Source: Pectinophora gossypiella
Taxonomy: Eukaryota; Arthropoda; Insecta; Lepidoptera; Gelechiidae
Direction of reading: 5' to 3'
NCBI RefSeq assembly: GCF_024362695.1
Contig: NC_065423.1
Coordinates: 1,481,001-1,545,000, forward strand
DNA length: 64,000 nt
The notes beneath the pieces are model-generated. The model saw only the letters and a program-made list of their open reading frames with translations. It was not told the DNA's origin and searched no databases. Shown here in pieces: positions 53,150-64,000 of the stretch (position 1 is its first letter; the number at the start of each line of letters is the position of its first letter). A program made the translations under genes and the position numbers.

Positions 53150-53460
53150 ATCTGTCAATTACTCGCGATGACGCGAGGATGCTATGGCTCTGTGGACTGT
53201 ACAGATTAGAAGATCTAGTGGGCTCAGTTGGGACATTTTGCAAATCGCTTCGCATCGTCCTTCATTATGCGCACTGCTAGGGAGTAAAATTCTCTGCCGT
53301 CTTCTACATTTCCGAATGCATATAACCCGAGTGCTTTTAAGGCCAGAGTGAACAGGCACCTTCTGGGCGAGCTCGCTCCATCTTAGGTCTCGTCAATGCC
53401 TTCGGGCAAGTCTGGGGCCAAGAGCAAACCCTTCAAAGGTAAAAAAGGGTAATTTTTACC
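53150..53460 (+). mobile_element. Non-LTR reverse transcriptase C-terminus, decayed
   Basis: NRFASSFIMRTARE (stop) NSLPSS, then FPNAYNPSAFKARVNRHLLG and ELAPS stop: the recurrent C-terminal block of lepidopteran LINE polymerases. The usual Trp before NSLPSS is a stop here. Confidence 0.65.
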
Positions 53461-53604
53461 AGGGAACATTTTGCATAGGTAAGGGAAATTTACGACGAAG
53501 TCAAGTTTTGATTATTTAAATCCTTAAAGGATTCAGCACACCACTACCAGGTGGAAAGCACTCCAAACCGGCGACTATGCATAAAAATACTGACGACAGT
53601 GGAA

Positions 53605-53820
53605 GAAGCTTAAACGAGGTGAGTCAGGATTGGAATTCCGTGGTCTCTGCCTACCCTAACGGGAAATAAGCGTGATCGTGTATGTGTATAAGTTGGGACT
53701 GACAGGTTAGGCTTTAAGCGATAAGGCCGCCATTTGCCATGTATTTAGTTAAGAGACTTTTTGTGATTATTTCTTTTTATTTTGGTGCAATAAAGTGTAT
53801 TTGTATTGTATTGTATTGTT
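53605..53820 (+). mobile_element. RTE-like end followed by LINE 3' tail
   Basis: GAGTCAGGATTGGAATTCCG and GTCTCTGCCTACCCTAACGG, then CGATAAGGCCGCCATTTGCC and TTGGTGCAATAAAGTGTATT with (TATTG)n. Confidence 0.6.
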
Positions 53821-53829
53821 AACGTATCT

Positions 53830-54055
53830 TCATAAGCATGGAAGCATCTTACTTTTCTGGACAATCAAGTGATTATCTAAGTATGTTTTGTTAATTAGTG
53901 TTAAGTATGCCGAATATTATTTTTTTCTTTCTTTCTTTCTTTCTTTCCAATCCTAGCCAAACAAATGGCAGTCTCACAAAGTCATTTCGACAATATCCCC
54001 ATCGGGAATCAAACCCGGAGCTCCAGAACGTGAGCCTAACGTTCAAACTAGCTGT
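53830..54055 (-). mobile_element. SINE-D copy with internal (CTTT)n
   Basis: CATCTTACTTTTCTGGACAA, (CTTT)n at 53930-53947, AGTCTCACAAAGTCATTTCG and CGGGAATCAAACCCGGAGCT. Confidence 0.6.
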
Positions 54056-54317
54056 TAAATAATTAGCAGGAACAGGAAAGGGAACGATCGAGGCGTCTCC
54101 ATTCAAAAAGAGAATCATGAAATAACACAAAAAATTATGCTACATACAAAATTTTCTCGTCGGCACAGCCCTCTATGCGTGGTGTAATGAAGTTTGTCGG
54201 TACGTCTGTCACAGCTGCGGCTTGACAAGTGCCATGGTCGATTAATTAGATATCAATGAATAGAACGGACATTAGTTATTGATAGTTAGATCCAACATAA
54301 AAGTATTGATATTCATT

Positions 54318-54917
54318 ATGAGGTCGTATGAATCCCAGCAGGGGCGTAAACTAATGATTTTCAAATTAAAGAATTCATGTTTAGATCGTAAATGATTACG
54401 TGCTTAGCGATGAAAGAAAATCATCGTGAGGAAACCTATATTCTCAATAAATATGTTTCAAAGGTATGCGATCTAACCTATAATGGGGTGGATTTCCCTT
54501 CACAAATCAGAAATCAGAATCTTTTATTCAACTTAATTATCATGGATAAACTTGTTGAAGGTCAATGTAACATTTTTGAATTTACGTCATTTCGCAAGGT
54601 GTTATGGCTGAGGAGAAGAAATGACAAGAAACTGCAACAGCAACACATCTTTTAAAAACTAATGAGGGTATACATTACAAGTTATTTAATAACTAGAGGA
54701 ACACATTCAATACCAGATATTTTATCATTAAGGTAGTTATTAATCTTATAATAATCTTTTTTACATAAAGTAAGCTTCACATGAGCTTTAAATTTATTTT
54801 CTTTTCAGTTTGGAAGGTCAGACAAGCAGTCGCTTATGTAAAATTCCGGGCCTGTCAAATCTTCAGGTTAGCTATGCCGACTCTGTGCCAACGGGATAAT
54901 GCTTGGGAGATGATCCT
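54318..54917 (+). mobile_element. SINE-A split by a LINE tail
   Basis: The SINE part to about 54500 (AATTCATGTTTAGATCGTAA, CATCGTGAGGAAACC) resumes at 54812 (TTTGGAAGGTCAGACAAGCA to ACGGGATAATGC). The insert 54502-54811 begins AATCAGAATCTTTTATTCAA, a minus-strand LINE 3' end. Confidence 0.6.
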
Positions 54918-54919
54918 AC

Positions 54920-55388
54920 ATAAAAGACATGTCGAAAAAGTGAGATAATTTATTTTATTTGTTTCAGGTAATGCATGCATAACCTACAGCATATTTTGAT
55001 CACAATCTCATTTGATGGTAAGTTACGATGTTGCAGTTTCCAGACTGACCATTGAACTTGGTTCTCATTTCACATTTACGTATTTGATGGGATATATCTT
55101 TGAATGCCCGCTAATCATACTTCGCACACTCACATACATAAAAATCTATGAAAGATAGAGAAACTAAATCTATATTGAAATGAAAATCTCAATGGAGCTA
55201 AAATTATATTCTTCATTCTTCTTCAAGACGTGTCTTCTTAATATTCTCTGTAGGACGCCAAACCGCGGATCTTCAGTGAATTTATCACCGGATCAGTTTA
55301 CCCTGTAGATATATCATGCGCATGTCTCAATACGCTCTGTATCATTTGGGGATCTAGAATAGGAAGGATATGGCATCTTGTCACTTTT
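54920..55388. other. Unassigned stretch
   Basis: Short block shared with about 4535 (GATCACAATCTCATTTGATG). No gene. Confidence 0.2.
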
Positions 55389-55670
55389 TACGGCACGTTA
55401 AGCCGTTGGTCCCGGGTACTACTTACTGATGTAAATGAGTAATCGTTACGTGAGCCATGTGAGGGGCCTTTGGCGGCTTAATAATAACTCTGACACCAGG
55501 GTTGATGAGGTTGGTATTCCACCTCACAACCCACACGTTAAGAAAAAGAACATGGCCATAGCTCATTACTATATCCCGATTGGGGTTGTGAGAGGGACAT
55601 CCATCACAAGATGAACTAAGTACTCACACTTCATCGAGCTTTCTGTTAGACCAAAGTGAGTATCTACTTT
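55388..55670 (+). repeat. SINE-B 3' part and J-family repeat
   Basis: GGCACGTTAAGCCGTTGGTC to CAACCCACACGTTAAGAAAA (SINE-B), then CCCGATTGGGGTTGTGAGAG and TCATCGAGCTTTCTGTTAGA (J). Confidence 0.6.
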
Positions 55671-56555
55671 TTTTAATGTTACATAATATAATATTGTACT
55701 GTACAAAGTAAATTGCTGTTAATATGAGATATATTTTTTATTCTTTTTTTTTATTTAGGGGTTTTTAACAAAGTTTCTAATGCCAGCCTCATCGATCAAA
55801 ACTGTCTAGAACTGATAAAAAAACATGTGGAGTTCATACCCACACCAGCCAAAACCCACCCAAGATGTTAAGGTGTTGTGAATGAAATAAATGTTAATGA
55901 GGCAAAAAAAAAATATTCTTCTTCTTCTTCTAATCCTTCTATCCCCTTATCGAATAACAGGATTCCACTCTACAGGGTGTAACGGAACGGGGGTATCAAG
56001 CCGAAAGGGGACAAAACTATACCTTATGTAGATCTTATCTGCGAAATTTCAATTAAAAAAAAACACTTTTGATATTTTTTTCAATTTCAGTTAAAAAAAA
56101 TATTTTAATATTCCCAGCATGTAAAAAACGCGGCACAGCACTATTGAGGTCACTGTTCTTAATCCACTCAAATATTGGCACTACACAAATCTCCTAGCGC
56201 GTCCTGGTCGCCTGGTACTCGTGGCGCTCGCACGGCCGCGCGATAGGTACGAAATTCGAGCGGGCGGCGGCTTTGGCGGCAACGTCAAAAGGAGTCGGCG
56301 GCCGATTGGAACAATCCGAGTCGGCGACTGTAACAAACAATAATGACACTAAAGCGTCTAATAATTGGAGTCATTTTGCTTTGACAACTATTCTCACATA
56401 ATTTTATGACGTGTAAAATAAGTTAAAATTACCTATTTGTTTAGGTAAGGTATTTAATTTAATAGTAAATAGGAAAAAAAAGTGTGAAAGTGTGGGTAAG
56501 TAGGTAGGTAATTAATAATTAGACTTACGTTTTACTAGAAAGGTTCGAAATGTCG

Positions 56556-57268
56556 TCCTCCCCGTTCGATGCACAGACCTGCTCGCCTTTAGCTAGATGC
56601 CCTGGTATTGCGCAACATCTCCGGCGTCACCGTTAGTAACGCTTCAATGATGCGCTGCTGCAACTGCTCCCTTGGTGTTGATCCAGAAAGTGTGGCCCCA
56701 TAAGCACACCTCCAACAATACCAGCCCAAACATTGATCCTCCATGATTGGTGTTGGAACGACGACTGGGAGGACAGGTGGGGGTTGGTGTGCGACCAGTA
56801 ATGTTCATTATGAATATTACTAATCTCCTCTTTTACAAATGACGCTTCATCTGTCCACAACACTTTCGAAGCAAAGTCTGGTGAGCTTTCCACTTGAGCT
56901 CGGTACCATTCGCAGAATGCCACACGAGGTAAATAATCAGCAGGAATGAGCTCGGGCGTACGTTGCATGTGGTAAGGTTCGCGTGGTAGTCCTTGGGTTG
57001 GCTGCACGGCTAGTACGGCTTCTTCAAACTCCGGATCACGGGTCGCCGAGCGGCCAGTCTCGGATGACGCGTGGAAGGAGCCCGTTAAATGCAGTAGGCG
57101 ATTGACCATTTGCCTGAAGCAGCGCAGTGAAGGCAGTTGCCTGGCTTCATCAGCTGGTCTACCTTCTATGAATCGCTGACGATACAAGTTCCGTGCTTCA
57201 CTCAAGTTGCCATCGCCGGCACTCACACATATCATCATTTCATAATAACCTGCATTACTCAAAGACAC
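56556..57268 (-). pseudogene. Mariner-like transposase, internally deleted (copy 2)
   Basis: The same broken gene as at 41210-41922: helix-turn-helix region, WTDEA with the first catalytic Asp, NVWAGIVGG, then the same deletion and frame break before the C-terminal remnant. Identity of the lesion in both copies shows that the deletion preceded the last transposition. Confidence 0.7.
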
Positions 57269-58085
57269 CTCGAACTATCACTGATCACAGTAATCACAGT
57301 TATCACAACAAATCCAAATTTCGAACTTCACTCCGCGGATAGTAAACAAGCACTGACAAATAATTTGACAGTTTACTTTCGTGTGCATGTTTCTATCTCT
57401 TTCGAATGCTAGTATCCTGGTACTTAAGGGTAAGTATGTTGTTATTTCTTTGTGCGCAATAAAATATTTTTATGGTATTGTTTGAATGAATGAATGTATT
57501 GTATTTTATGAAAGTAGGTACTTATTTTAAGATTACTTTGAACCTAGAAAAGTAAAAAAGTCGTTTATCTAATAAGGATCACCCGCGCTCACACTCTGGC
57601 ACTAACACAGAATTGCCAGGTTTCTTCGCAAATATCCCGCGCAATAACAGAAGGCGAAATGAATCGGTCAACAATAAGACATACTATCACTTGTAGCTGC
57701 CCCTATCCCTAATGGGGTGGGCAGAGTCACAAGAACATCCCATTAGCGGTACGAGCATGATAATTATTTATGTACCTATGTTATGATTACTTGTGGCTCT
57801 GTCTGCCCCATAAGAGATAAAGGCGTGATATTATGTATGTATGTCTGGTACGGGCATGTAGCGATACGAGCGTGAAGTGGTAAGTGAAATTCCGCAGTCT
57901 CTGTCTACTCCAATGGGAAAAAGGCGTGATGTTATTGTTCACTGTTGGACAATACACGACTACAATTTAGGAAGGAAAAAAAAATACAAAAAAAATAATA
58001 TTTTTTATCATGGTTAATGATAACTTTCCCTTAACAGCACCGCCATTTTGAATTTCGGGTGCACTAGTGCTTGCCGATCAAAAAA

Positions 58086-58436
58086 AAATACTATCGATAA
58101 TCTATCCCGACCGAGAGTCGATCGATAGCAAGACTATTGATAACTCGGAAAGTGGGAATATTTTCGATTTTATTACCTAAGTGCAATACAATCGATAGTA
58201 TCGTTGCGGATTAATAACAAACTATCGATAATTTTGCCCTCAGTCAATAGTATTGCAACACTCCGATAGTATGGTTATTTTGAGTGGGCTGATTGTCTAA
58301 ACTGAATTTCAATCACTCAAAAGTCCATGGATTTAGATTTTTTGAAAAGTTATTTTTTTTATTTCTACCAATCAAAATCGTAGTTGAAAATGTTTGTGAT
58401 CGATAATCGATACTGAACTATCGATAGTTCGAAACA
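58086..58436. repeat. TATCGATA/CGATA motif cluster (copy 2)
   Basis: The same motif cluster as in copy 1, shifted by 15,346 bp, with TATCGATA at 58092, 58233 and 58419. Confidence 0.4.
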
Positions 58437-58515
58437 CTAGTGTGCCTTTTTCTATTCGCGAGCCCTGGCATCCTGGTACAGGGTATAAATCCCATTAACT
58501 GTCCCAATGCAATTT

Positions 58516-58686
58516 GCAATTCCGTGCTTCGGAAAGCACGGTTGGTCCCGGTGACTACTTACTTATGTAAGAAAGTAGTCATTACATGAGTCATGTCAGG
58601 GGCCTTTGGCGGCTCAATAGTGACCCTGACACCAGGGGTGATGAGGTTGGTAATCCACCTCACAATCCACACGATAGAAAAAGATT
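58516..58686 (+). mobile_element. SINE-B fragment in composite element (copy 2)
   Basis: Counterpart of 43170-43340. Confidence 0.6.
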
Positions 58687-58968
58687 TAAAAAAATACTGT
58701 TATGTGTTTTTATTTCCTTGTACGCAATAAAGTATTATTGTATTGTATGAAAGTATTGTATTACTTATTTTAAGATTACTTTTACCATATCATAGTAAAA
58801 GTAAAGTTATGTTAGGTAGGTACTTTACTTGAGAAATTAATTTTGTCATTACTATGTTGTAAACGTAACATTAATGTCTCGTTAATAAGATACACAATCA
58901 CTTGCAGCTGCTCGTATCCCTAATGGGGTCGGCAGAGCCATAAGTAATCAGAACATACTAACATAATA

Positions 58969-60806
58969 TCACGCCCGTATCACTAAGGGGTAGGCAGTCA
59001 CAACGGTACTTGAGAAATTTATTTTGCTTTTACTATGTTGTAAATCCCCAAGGAATTCTAACAAGCCTCTGACGTTGCCGGCCGCCTCAGGGAGGCACCC
59101 CGTCTGGCCAAGGTGCCGGACCCGGTAGTTGGCGGCTCCTTCACACTCCAGTAGCACATGGGCCGCTGTCTCGTCCATGCAGGTTCTGCACAGGGGCTTG
59201 TCGGTGACACCTAGTGTAAACAGATGTTTGTTGATATCACCGTGACCACACAGCTACACCTGCTACCTGCAGCTGTTACCTGTATTAGTGGAGACCTCTT
59301 CACATTTAGAATTCTTTTGGAGAGACAACTATTAAAGTTGGGTAGTGCCATCTTAGCCTGCCTGCATTTATTTACGGTGGTTCATAGTCTGGTGTGTTTG
59401 TTCATTCCCAAATATCCTAATACCGAACTAGCTTTATTTGCGGATGATACAGCCATCTATTCTACGTGCCGTGGTCGAGTTATGATGACCGGAATTCTCC
59501 AACGCGCCAATGCCTTGGGCAAGTAGTTTCGCAAATGGAGAATCAAGGTAAACCCGGAGAAAAGTGCAGCGGTGTACTTTTCAAAGGGCTATTATAACAC
59601 GTCACTGTCACGCTGTCAACTTAAGTCATCAAGGTGTCTGGCAAGCCGATCCCTTGGGAGGAGCAAGTCAAATATCTCGGCGTAGTCTTAGATAGACGTC
59701 TTACTTTCAAGGCCCATATCCAACGTGTACGCGATTGCGCCACGTTTGTAATGGGCCGTGTTCATTGTCTCCTTAACAAGCGTAGTAAATTATCCCTTAG
59801 GAATAAGGTGAAAATCTACACGACTTGCATCCGTCCGATCATGACCTATGCAGGGGTAGTTTTCGCTCACGTGAGTCTCTCTCAAATCTACCGTCTACAG
59901 GTAATACAAAATCGTTTCACGAAATCCACGGGAGCTCCGTGGTTCTTTCGCAATGGAAATCTGCACATTGACCTAGGTCTGCCAACCATTGCCCAATGGC
60001 TCAAATTAGCTTCAAAGCGTTTTTTCGTTTGATTCTGCTCCGCACCAAACAAATCCCCTGGTAGTTGCGGCTTCCGAATACATCCCGCTTAGGAACGGTA
60101 CTGAATAGCATCGGCGTCCGAAGGATGTAATACGATCCCGACCCGATTACTCAAGCCATCAGCCAATCAACTCGCGACAACAAACACTTCAGGACCCCGA
60201 TACCGACACCGCCGGCGTGGTCGACGACTTCCCTCAATCAGCGCTTATCGCTATCGACTTACTAGGGTCATTTAATTCTTTCAAATATTTTTCCTCTCAG
60301 ACGACGCCCTGAGCCGAGGTTCGCGCTCAACTGGGCACCCTCAGGCCTGTTGTCTTAAACGATGTACCGGGTGAGAGCCTTCAGCGCTCCCCATTTGTCC
60401 GGCCAAGTAGTTAATGTCATTTGCGGCAAATCTTCGATAAGTCACGTCAAAAAAAGGTGTGTTTGTTGGCTGCTCTCGTTCGTAGCAGCGAGCGAACCTG
60501 TCCGAATGAGATCGGCAATATCGGTTCCGGACCGATGGCTGTTACCTCCCGTTCCCCTTCTGGCCAACTCGTCCGCCGCGTCGTTACCTCTTGAATCGCT
60601 GTGTCCTTTGATCCATTGTAAAGTGACGTGGTTGTACTTGCACACCTTAGTCAGTGATTGGTGGTAACTGTATGAGTAGTAGTAGTAGTTGTTTAGGGCC
60701 TGCAAAACTCTGAAAGTATTCTAATGAAACTGTCCCGTACCTAGCTAGCCATGAACGCATACGCCGCTAGCGTGATGCCCATTTGACCTGGATTTGGTGT
60801 TAAGGG
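58969..60806. mobile_element. Nested RNase H LINE + jockey-like RT fragment (copy 2)
   Basis: Exact counterpart of 43623-45460: minus-strand Cys/His tail (58969-59254), plus-strand RT fragment with FADD box (59238-60453), and minus-strand RNase H (60454-60806). Confidence 0.6.
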
Positions 60807-61050
60807 AGCCTGATATTACATAATCATAAAATAAAGCATAATACACAAGGAGACGAGATGCATTGTAAAGTACATTTCTTTATCAACTATTAATGTAGGT
60901 AATCGACTAAATTTTTGGACAAAACTTGTACAACAAAGTGACTCTGCCCACCTCAGTAGCGCAGTAAGTGTGATATTAGATATGTGTAATTACTTGTGGC
61001 TCTGTCTGGTCCATTAGGGATAAAGCCGTGATTTATGTATGTTCAAATCT

Positions 61051-61178
61051 TCTTCTATCCTATGGGTTGTGAGGTGGATAACCTGGTGCGAGGGTTATTA
61101 TTGAGCCGTCAAATGCCCCTGACATCGCTCATGTAACGACTACTTACTTACATCAGTAAGTAGTAACCGGGACCAAAG
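61051..61178 (-). mobile_element. SINE-B 3' fragment (composite copy 2)
   Basis: Counterpart of 45705-45832. Confidence 0.6.
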
Positions 61179-61609
61179 CCCATTGTTTTTTTAACTATTG
61201 TGTCTGGAAATCTTGGCCTCACAAGAATGAAACAAAACAATTTAATAAAATATTGATTATTTATGGCCATCACTGGCACGTTTACCCTTTACTAGGGCAG
61301 GCATAAATAAAAGAGGTGGTAGCTGTTCACTCAAAAGTTAAATACCTTGAACAGCTGATTGCTACGTAGTGTTGTGCAAATTTGAATTTATTACATGAAG
61401 ACCTGGAATTCAATTGCTCATAACTAATGCAAATATGAACTTAGGCGGCCAATACTCTCGCATGTGATTTGTAGATAGTGACAGAGTTGGCACACTTCGG
61501 GTTGATACCCCCCTTCCGTTACACCCTGTATACGATCTTCAAAAAAAAAACTTTATTAATTTTGTTTTCCCGACGTTCAATAGCTTATTTTATTTCATAA
61601 AGTGTGTGA

Positions 61610-61798
61610 ATGTTTAGTGATTATAATAATGGTACATTGCCATATCCACCAATTTCACCCTTGCATCATAGCTCCCGGTCACAATCGAAACGTGTTCACA
61701 AAGGGAGTTTAAACTTCGATACTATAGAGAGGAAACTGTGTGGTGCAATTGAACTGAGACTGTTGTCAAATTATGTTGTTCTCTTCTTTCAATCCTGA
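61610..61798 (+). CDS. Hypothetical 62-aa ORF beside the second composite element
   Basis: ATG to TGA, product beginning MFSDYNNGTLPYPPISPLHH, then a basic Ser/Arg/Lys stretch and a hydrophobic end. The sequence seems unique in the window, and a preceding AT-rich leader (CATAAAGTGTGTGA) is compatible with a 5' UTR. It begins 82 bp after the right end of the 55973-61528 transposon. No family was recognised. It may be a first exon, since an AG/GT-poor end prevents choosing a donor, or a chance ORF. Confidence 0.2.
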   Translation: MFSDYNNGTLPYPPISPLHHSSRSQSKRVHKGSLNFDTIERKLCGAIELRLLSNYVVLFFQS

Positions 61799-61840
61799 TA
61801 CTCGTATGCACTGCTGGGATGCAGGGCTCGAATAACAGAT

Positions 61841-62067
61841 TTAGGCGATTCTCACACTGCCCCGTATGATGCAGCGTAGCGCGTGGATGCGAGTTTTTCC
61901 GTTGCTGGTAGCAGCACACAAAAAATGCATCCGCATGAACGCGGGTGGATGTATTTTCTGTGTGTTAGACCGTGCGTGTTTTCTATACAAACGGAGATAG
62001 AAGCAACGGAAGAACACGCATCCACGCGCTACGCTGCATCATGCGGGGCAGTGTGGGAATCGCCTAA
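61841..62067. mobile_element. 227-bp MITE with about 50-bp inverted repeats
   Basis: TTAGGCGATTCTCACACTGC through GATGCAGCGTAGCGCGTGGA at the left is matched by the complement of the right end (CGCATCCACGCGCTACGCTG to GGAATCGCCTAA), with three mismatches or fewer by eye. Young-looking, GC-rich, no gene. Confidence 0.75.
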
Positions 62068-62425
62068 CACTCTTCGCTTCTGTAGCTTGCTCCCTTCACA
62101 TGCCGATTACGTCCTATTTTATTTTATTCCCATCCTGGGGTTGCCAATTCCTTTCTTTATAAATATCAAATATTTTGCAATTAAAGCACATAATAACGGG
62201 TTCTTACCGCGTTTAAATGGGGATATGAGACTCCCGATATTTCGATACTGTTGCAACTGCCATGATCACGGGATGACTGATGAGATTGGAGTGGAGTAGG
62301 TAGATCCATAATTTTCTACGGGCAGACATATCTGTCTACCCTCTTTCTTTGCCGCTTGTTTATGTTTTTGATATCGGAACAATGTATAAATATTTTGCAA
62401 GTTTCAATCGTTTACTAGGGCAAAG
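62068..62425. other. Unassigned stretch
   Basis: Part of a plus-strand ORF (61883-62299) that begins inside the MITE; no domain recognised. Confidence 0.2.
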
Positions 62426-62720
62426 AATAAAGAATAATACTACGTATAGAAAGGCGTCTCTCCACCCCCCACCAGCGGCTGAGCTAGGTTTACCTCCCCT
62501 CGGTCTTACTTTAGTCTTCAATCGTATGGCGTCAGACATCACACACACAGATGCGCGTGTACGATAATGTCAATGTGTAATGTCTCTGTAAAACGAGGTT
62601 TTGGTAAGATCAAATTGTACATACATAAACACACGCCTGTGATTCCTAACGTGGTGGACAAAGCAATCAGAAGATTAGATCAACTTGCAACCATAAATGA
62701 AGTCCTAAGATGGGTTGCTG
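62425..62720. repeat. R-family repeat and I-unit scrap
   Basis: TTTACCTCCCCTCGGTCTTA and GCGTCAGACATCACACACAC (R), then ACATAAACACACGCCTGTGA and GAAGTCCTAAGATGGGTT (I-unit, 62618-62710). Confidence 0.5.
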
Positions 62721-62747
62721 GAACATTAGCATAGGAAACCAAGGGCC

Positions 62748-62892
62748 AACCCCTAGACATTCATATAAAAAAGCAATATTGGTATTTGATATTTCGTGAC
62801 ATTGTGCACTTACTTTTACGAGTAAATGGGCGAATGTCAAATTGCATTTGCTTTTTAGATAAATTGCTTCAATATGACTTTTTAAAACAATG
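62748..62892. mobile_element. K-family MITE
   Basis: AAAAAAGCAATATTGGTATT at the left, and ATTGCTTCAATATGACTTTT at the right. Confidence 0.5.
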
Positions 62893-62925
62893 CCCATCGT
62901 CGAAATAACGTCTATCATGCTAAAG

Positions 62926-63012
62926 TGTCTTAACCTCTCATATGCCGAGATACCAGACACAATAGATTTTACATTGTGTCTGGTCGAGATCCGCGTTCCG
63001 GCGTTCGAAAGA
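62926..63012 (+). repeat. U hairpin repeat
   Basis: CCAGACACAAT ... ATTGTGTCTGG is an exact 11-bp stem around a 9-bp loop. The surrounding sequence (CTCATATGCCGAGATACC, GATCCGCGTTCCGGCGTTCG) matches 26812-26905. Confidence 0.55.
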
Positions 63013-63360
63013 TTAATCATATTGTATACTATCATAGGCTGGAACGCACTGTTCACTCATTGCGTGTTATGGGGCCGCGCATCTACAATAAGTTACCGAA
63101 GGATCTGAAGGATGTACCTACTGATGCGAGTTTCATTGGTAAAGTGCTACTCACACAAAGAGCTTACTATAGCGTTAAGGAGATCATTGATGAATGAATA
63201 GTGAGGTGTTCTGATCTATTAACTACTTATTGTTACACAAAATATATTGAATTAAGTATATAATTTAAATTGTTTATTATAAAATAATAATGATGTTTAA
63301 CTAAAATAATGTTAATAATGTATGATAAATAGAAATAAATATATGAATATGAATATATAC
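63000..63360 (+). mobile_element. Jockey/CR1-like RT C-terminus and 3' end
   Basis: INHIVYYHRLERTVHSLRVM then GPRIYNKLPKDLKDV, FIGKVLLTQRAYYSVKEIID and a stop resemble the end of jockey/CR1-type polymerases. An AT-rich 3' region ends AATAAATATATGAATATGAA. The U hairpin directly upstream may be part of the same element. Confidence 0.6.
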
Positions 63361-63544
63361 CGCAGAACTCTCATGGCTTAAGCCGCAAGGAATTAAGAGA
63401 ACAATAAAACAACGTCAGTGAACGCGGGTGTAAAATTCGTCACGCCGCATTTGAGCCGATCGGCTCGGCTTGAGCCAGCGATGTGAGGACGTGAAAAATT
63501 GCGGCTTTAGCATTCCGATCGGTGGCAAGTTTGAAAACTGATAA

Positions 63545-63860
63545 AATGTTCTTTCACTTTGGCTTGAAAAATATTAGCTTCGGAAAGAAATTCACATATC
63601 GCCGGCTTCACATAGCGTCATTTTTCATCTAGATTGTAACTAAGTAATGTGTCTTTAGCGAAGTTTTGTTAAAAATATCACATCAAAATGTCATTTTTGT
63701 AAAAGATTCTAAAGTGAACTTTGGCTTGAAAAATATTGGCTTCGGAATGAAATTCACATATCGTCTCCTTACCGTGAAAGCGCCTAAAGTAAAAGTAAGC
63801 GCCATTCTGAAAAATCTGATGTCATTTTTGTTAACGAAACCAACCCAAGTAAAAATATAA
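63545..63860. repeat. About 162-bp direct repeat, two units
   Basis: CTTTGGCTTGAAAAATATTA at 63557 and CTTTGGCTTGAAAAATATTG at 63719, with TTCGGAA-GAAATTCACATATCG following both. The right unit is diverged. No gene. Confidence 0.5.
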
Positions 63861-64000
63861 CTATATAATAAAACTCAATTTTTATTTTATTTTTCTGGTG
63901 TATCAAGATCGTAGTAAGTGAAACCCCGATTTGCATCATTACTGTCGGTGCATAATAATTTGTCTACACCTATAATTACATTAATGGATACAATACAAAC

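Larger units (their letters stand above)
55973..61528 (-). mobile_element. Composite non-autonomous Tc1/mariner-superfamily transposon, copy 2 (5,556 bp)
   Basis: The same element as at 40627-46182, in the same orientation. It is flanked by TA at 55971-55972 and 61529-61530. The outer flanks differ completely from copy 1 (CCACTC before, TACGATCTTC after), so homology stops exactly at the terminal repeats. I saw no substitution or indel in the parts compared by eye, and all internal reading frames are identical. That pattern fits recent transposition better than a segmental duplication, although an assembly artefact cannot be excluded. Confidence 0.88.

Noticed and set aside
62360..62567. Pair of overlapping ORFs on opposite strands
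   Set aside because: They coincide with the R-family repeat shared by 21990 and 36915.

Overview
The window looks like intergenic and intronic DNA from a moth or butterfly (Lepidoptera). The evidence is AT-rich sequence with short AG/GT-bounded introns, several tRNA-derived SINE families repeated every few kilobases, decayed non-LTR retrotransposon ends (RTE-like, jockey/CR1-like and RNase H-bearing R1/I-like), and many MITEs. No bacterial operons, rRNA or CRISPR are visible. No species name can be supported.

Host genes: about 5.9-27.8 kb holds a cluster of small two-exon genes, all on the minus strand. Three of them (exons at 9133-9091 + 6162-5960; 13845-13821 + 13026-12791; 27807-27765 + 26738-26581) share one design. 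A very short first exon (8-14 codons) ends in phase 1, a consensus GT donor and AG acceptor follow, and the last exon begins with a conserved block ending in SNLLPPE before diverging into Pro-, Lys- or Asp/Glu-rich tails. A fourth gene on the same strand (20035-19976 + 16915-16709) has a different, phase-0 structure and an unrelated product. A lysine-rich ORF (14147-13908) and an orphan first exon (14345-14324) may belong to the cluster. I recognise none of these products, and none has a visible signal peptide. Introns and spacers are filled with SINEs, LINE tails and MITEs.

28-40.6 kb is repeat-dominated, with nested insertions that can be ordered by target-site duplications and one possible orphan internal exon at 39254-39384.

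40.6-61.5 kb contains two copies of a 5,556-bp element (40627-46182 and 55973-61528). Every landmark is offset by exactly 15,346 bp. Each copy has about 33-bp terminal inverted repeats beginning CAGGGTGTAACGGAA and is flanked by TA, as expected for the Tc1/mariner superfamily. Each carries a wrecked mariner-like transposase plus a fossil bed of older insertions: an RNase H-bearing LINE split by a jockey-like RT fragment, SINEs, and a cluster of TATCGATA motifs. The whole composite appears to have moved recently as one non-autonomous unit, or else reflects an assembly duplication. Between the copies (46.2-55.9 kb) and after them (61.5-64 kb) there are further SINEs, MITEs and RT C-terminal fragments, with no confident host gene.
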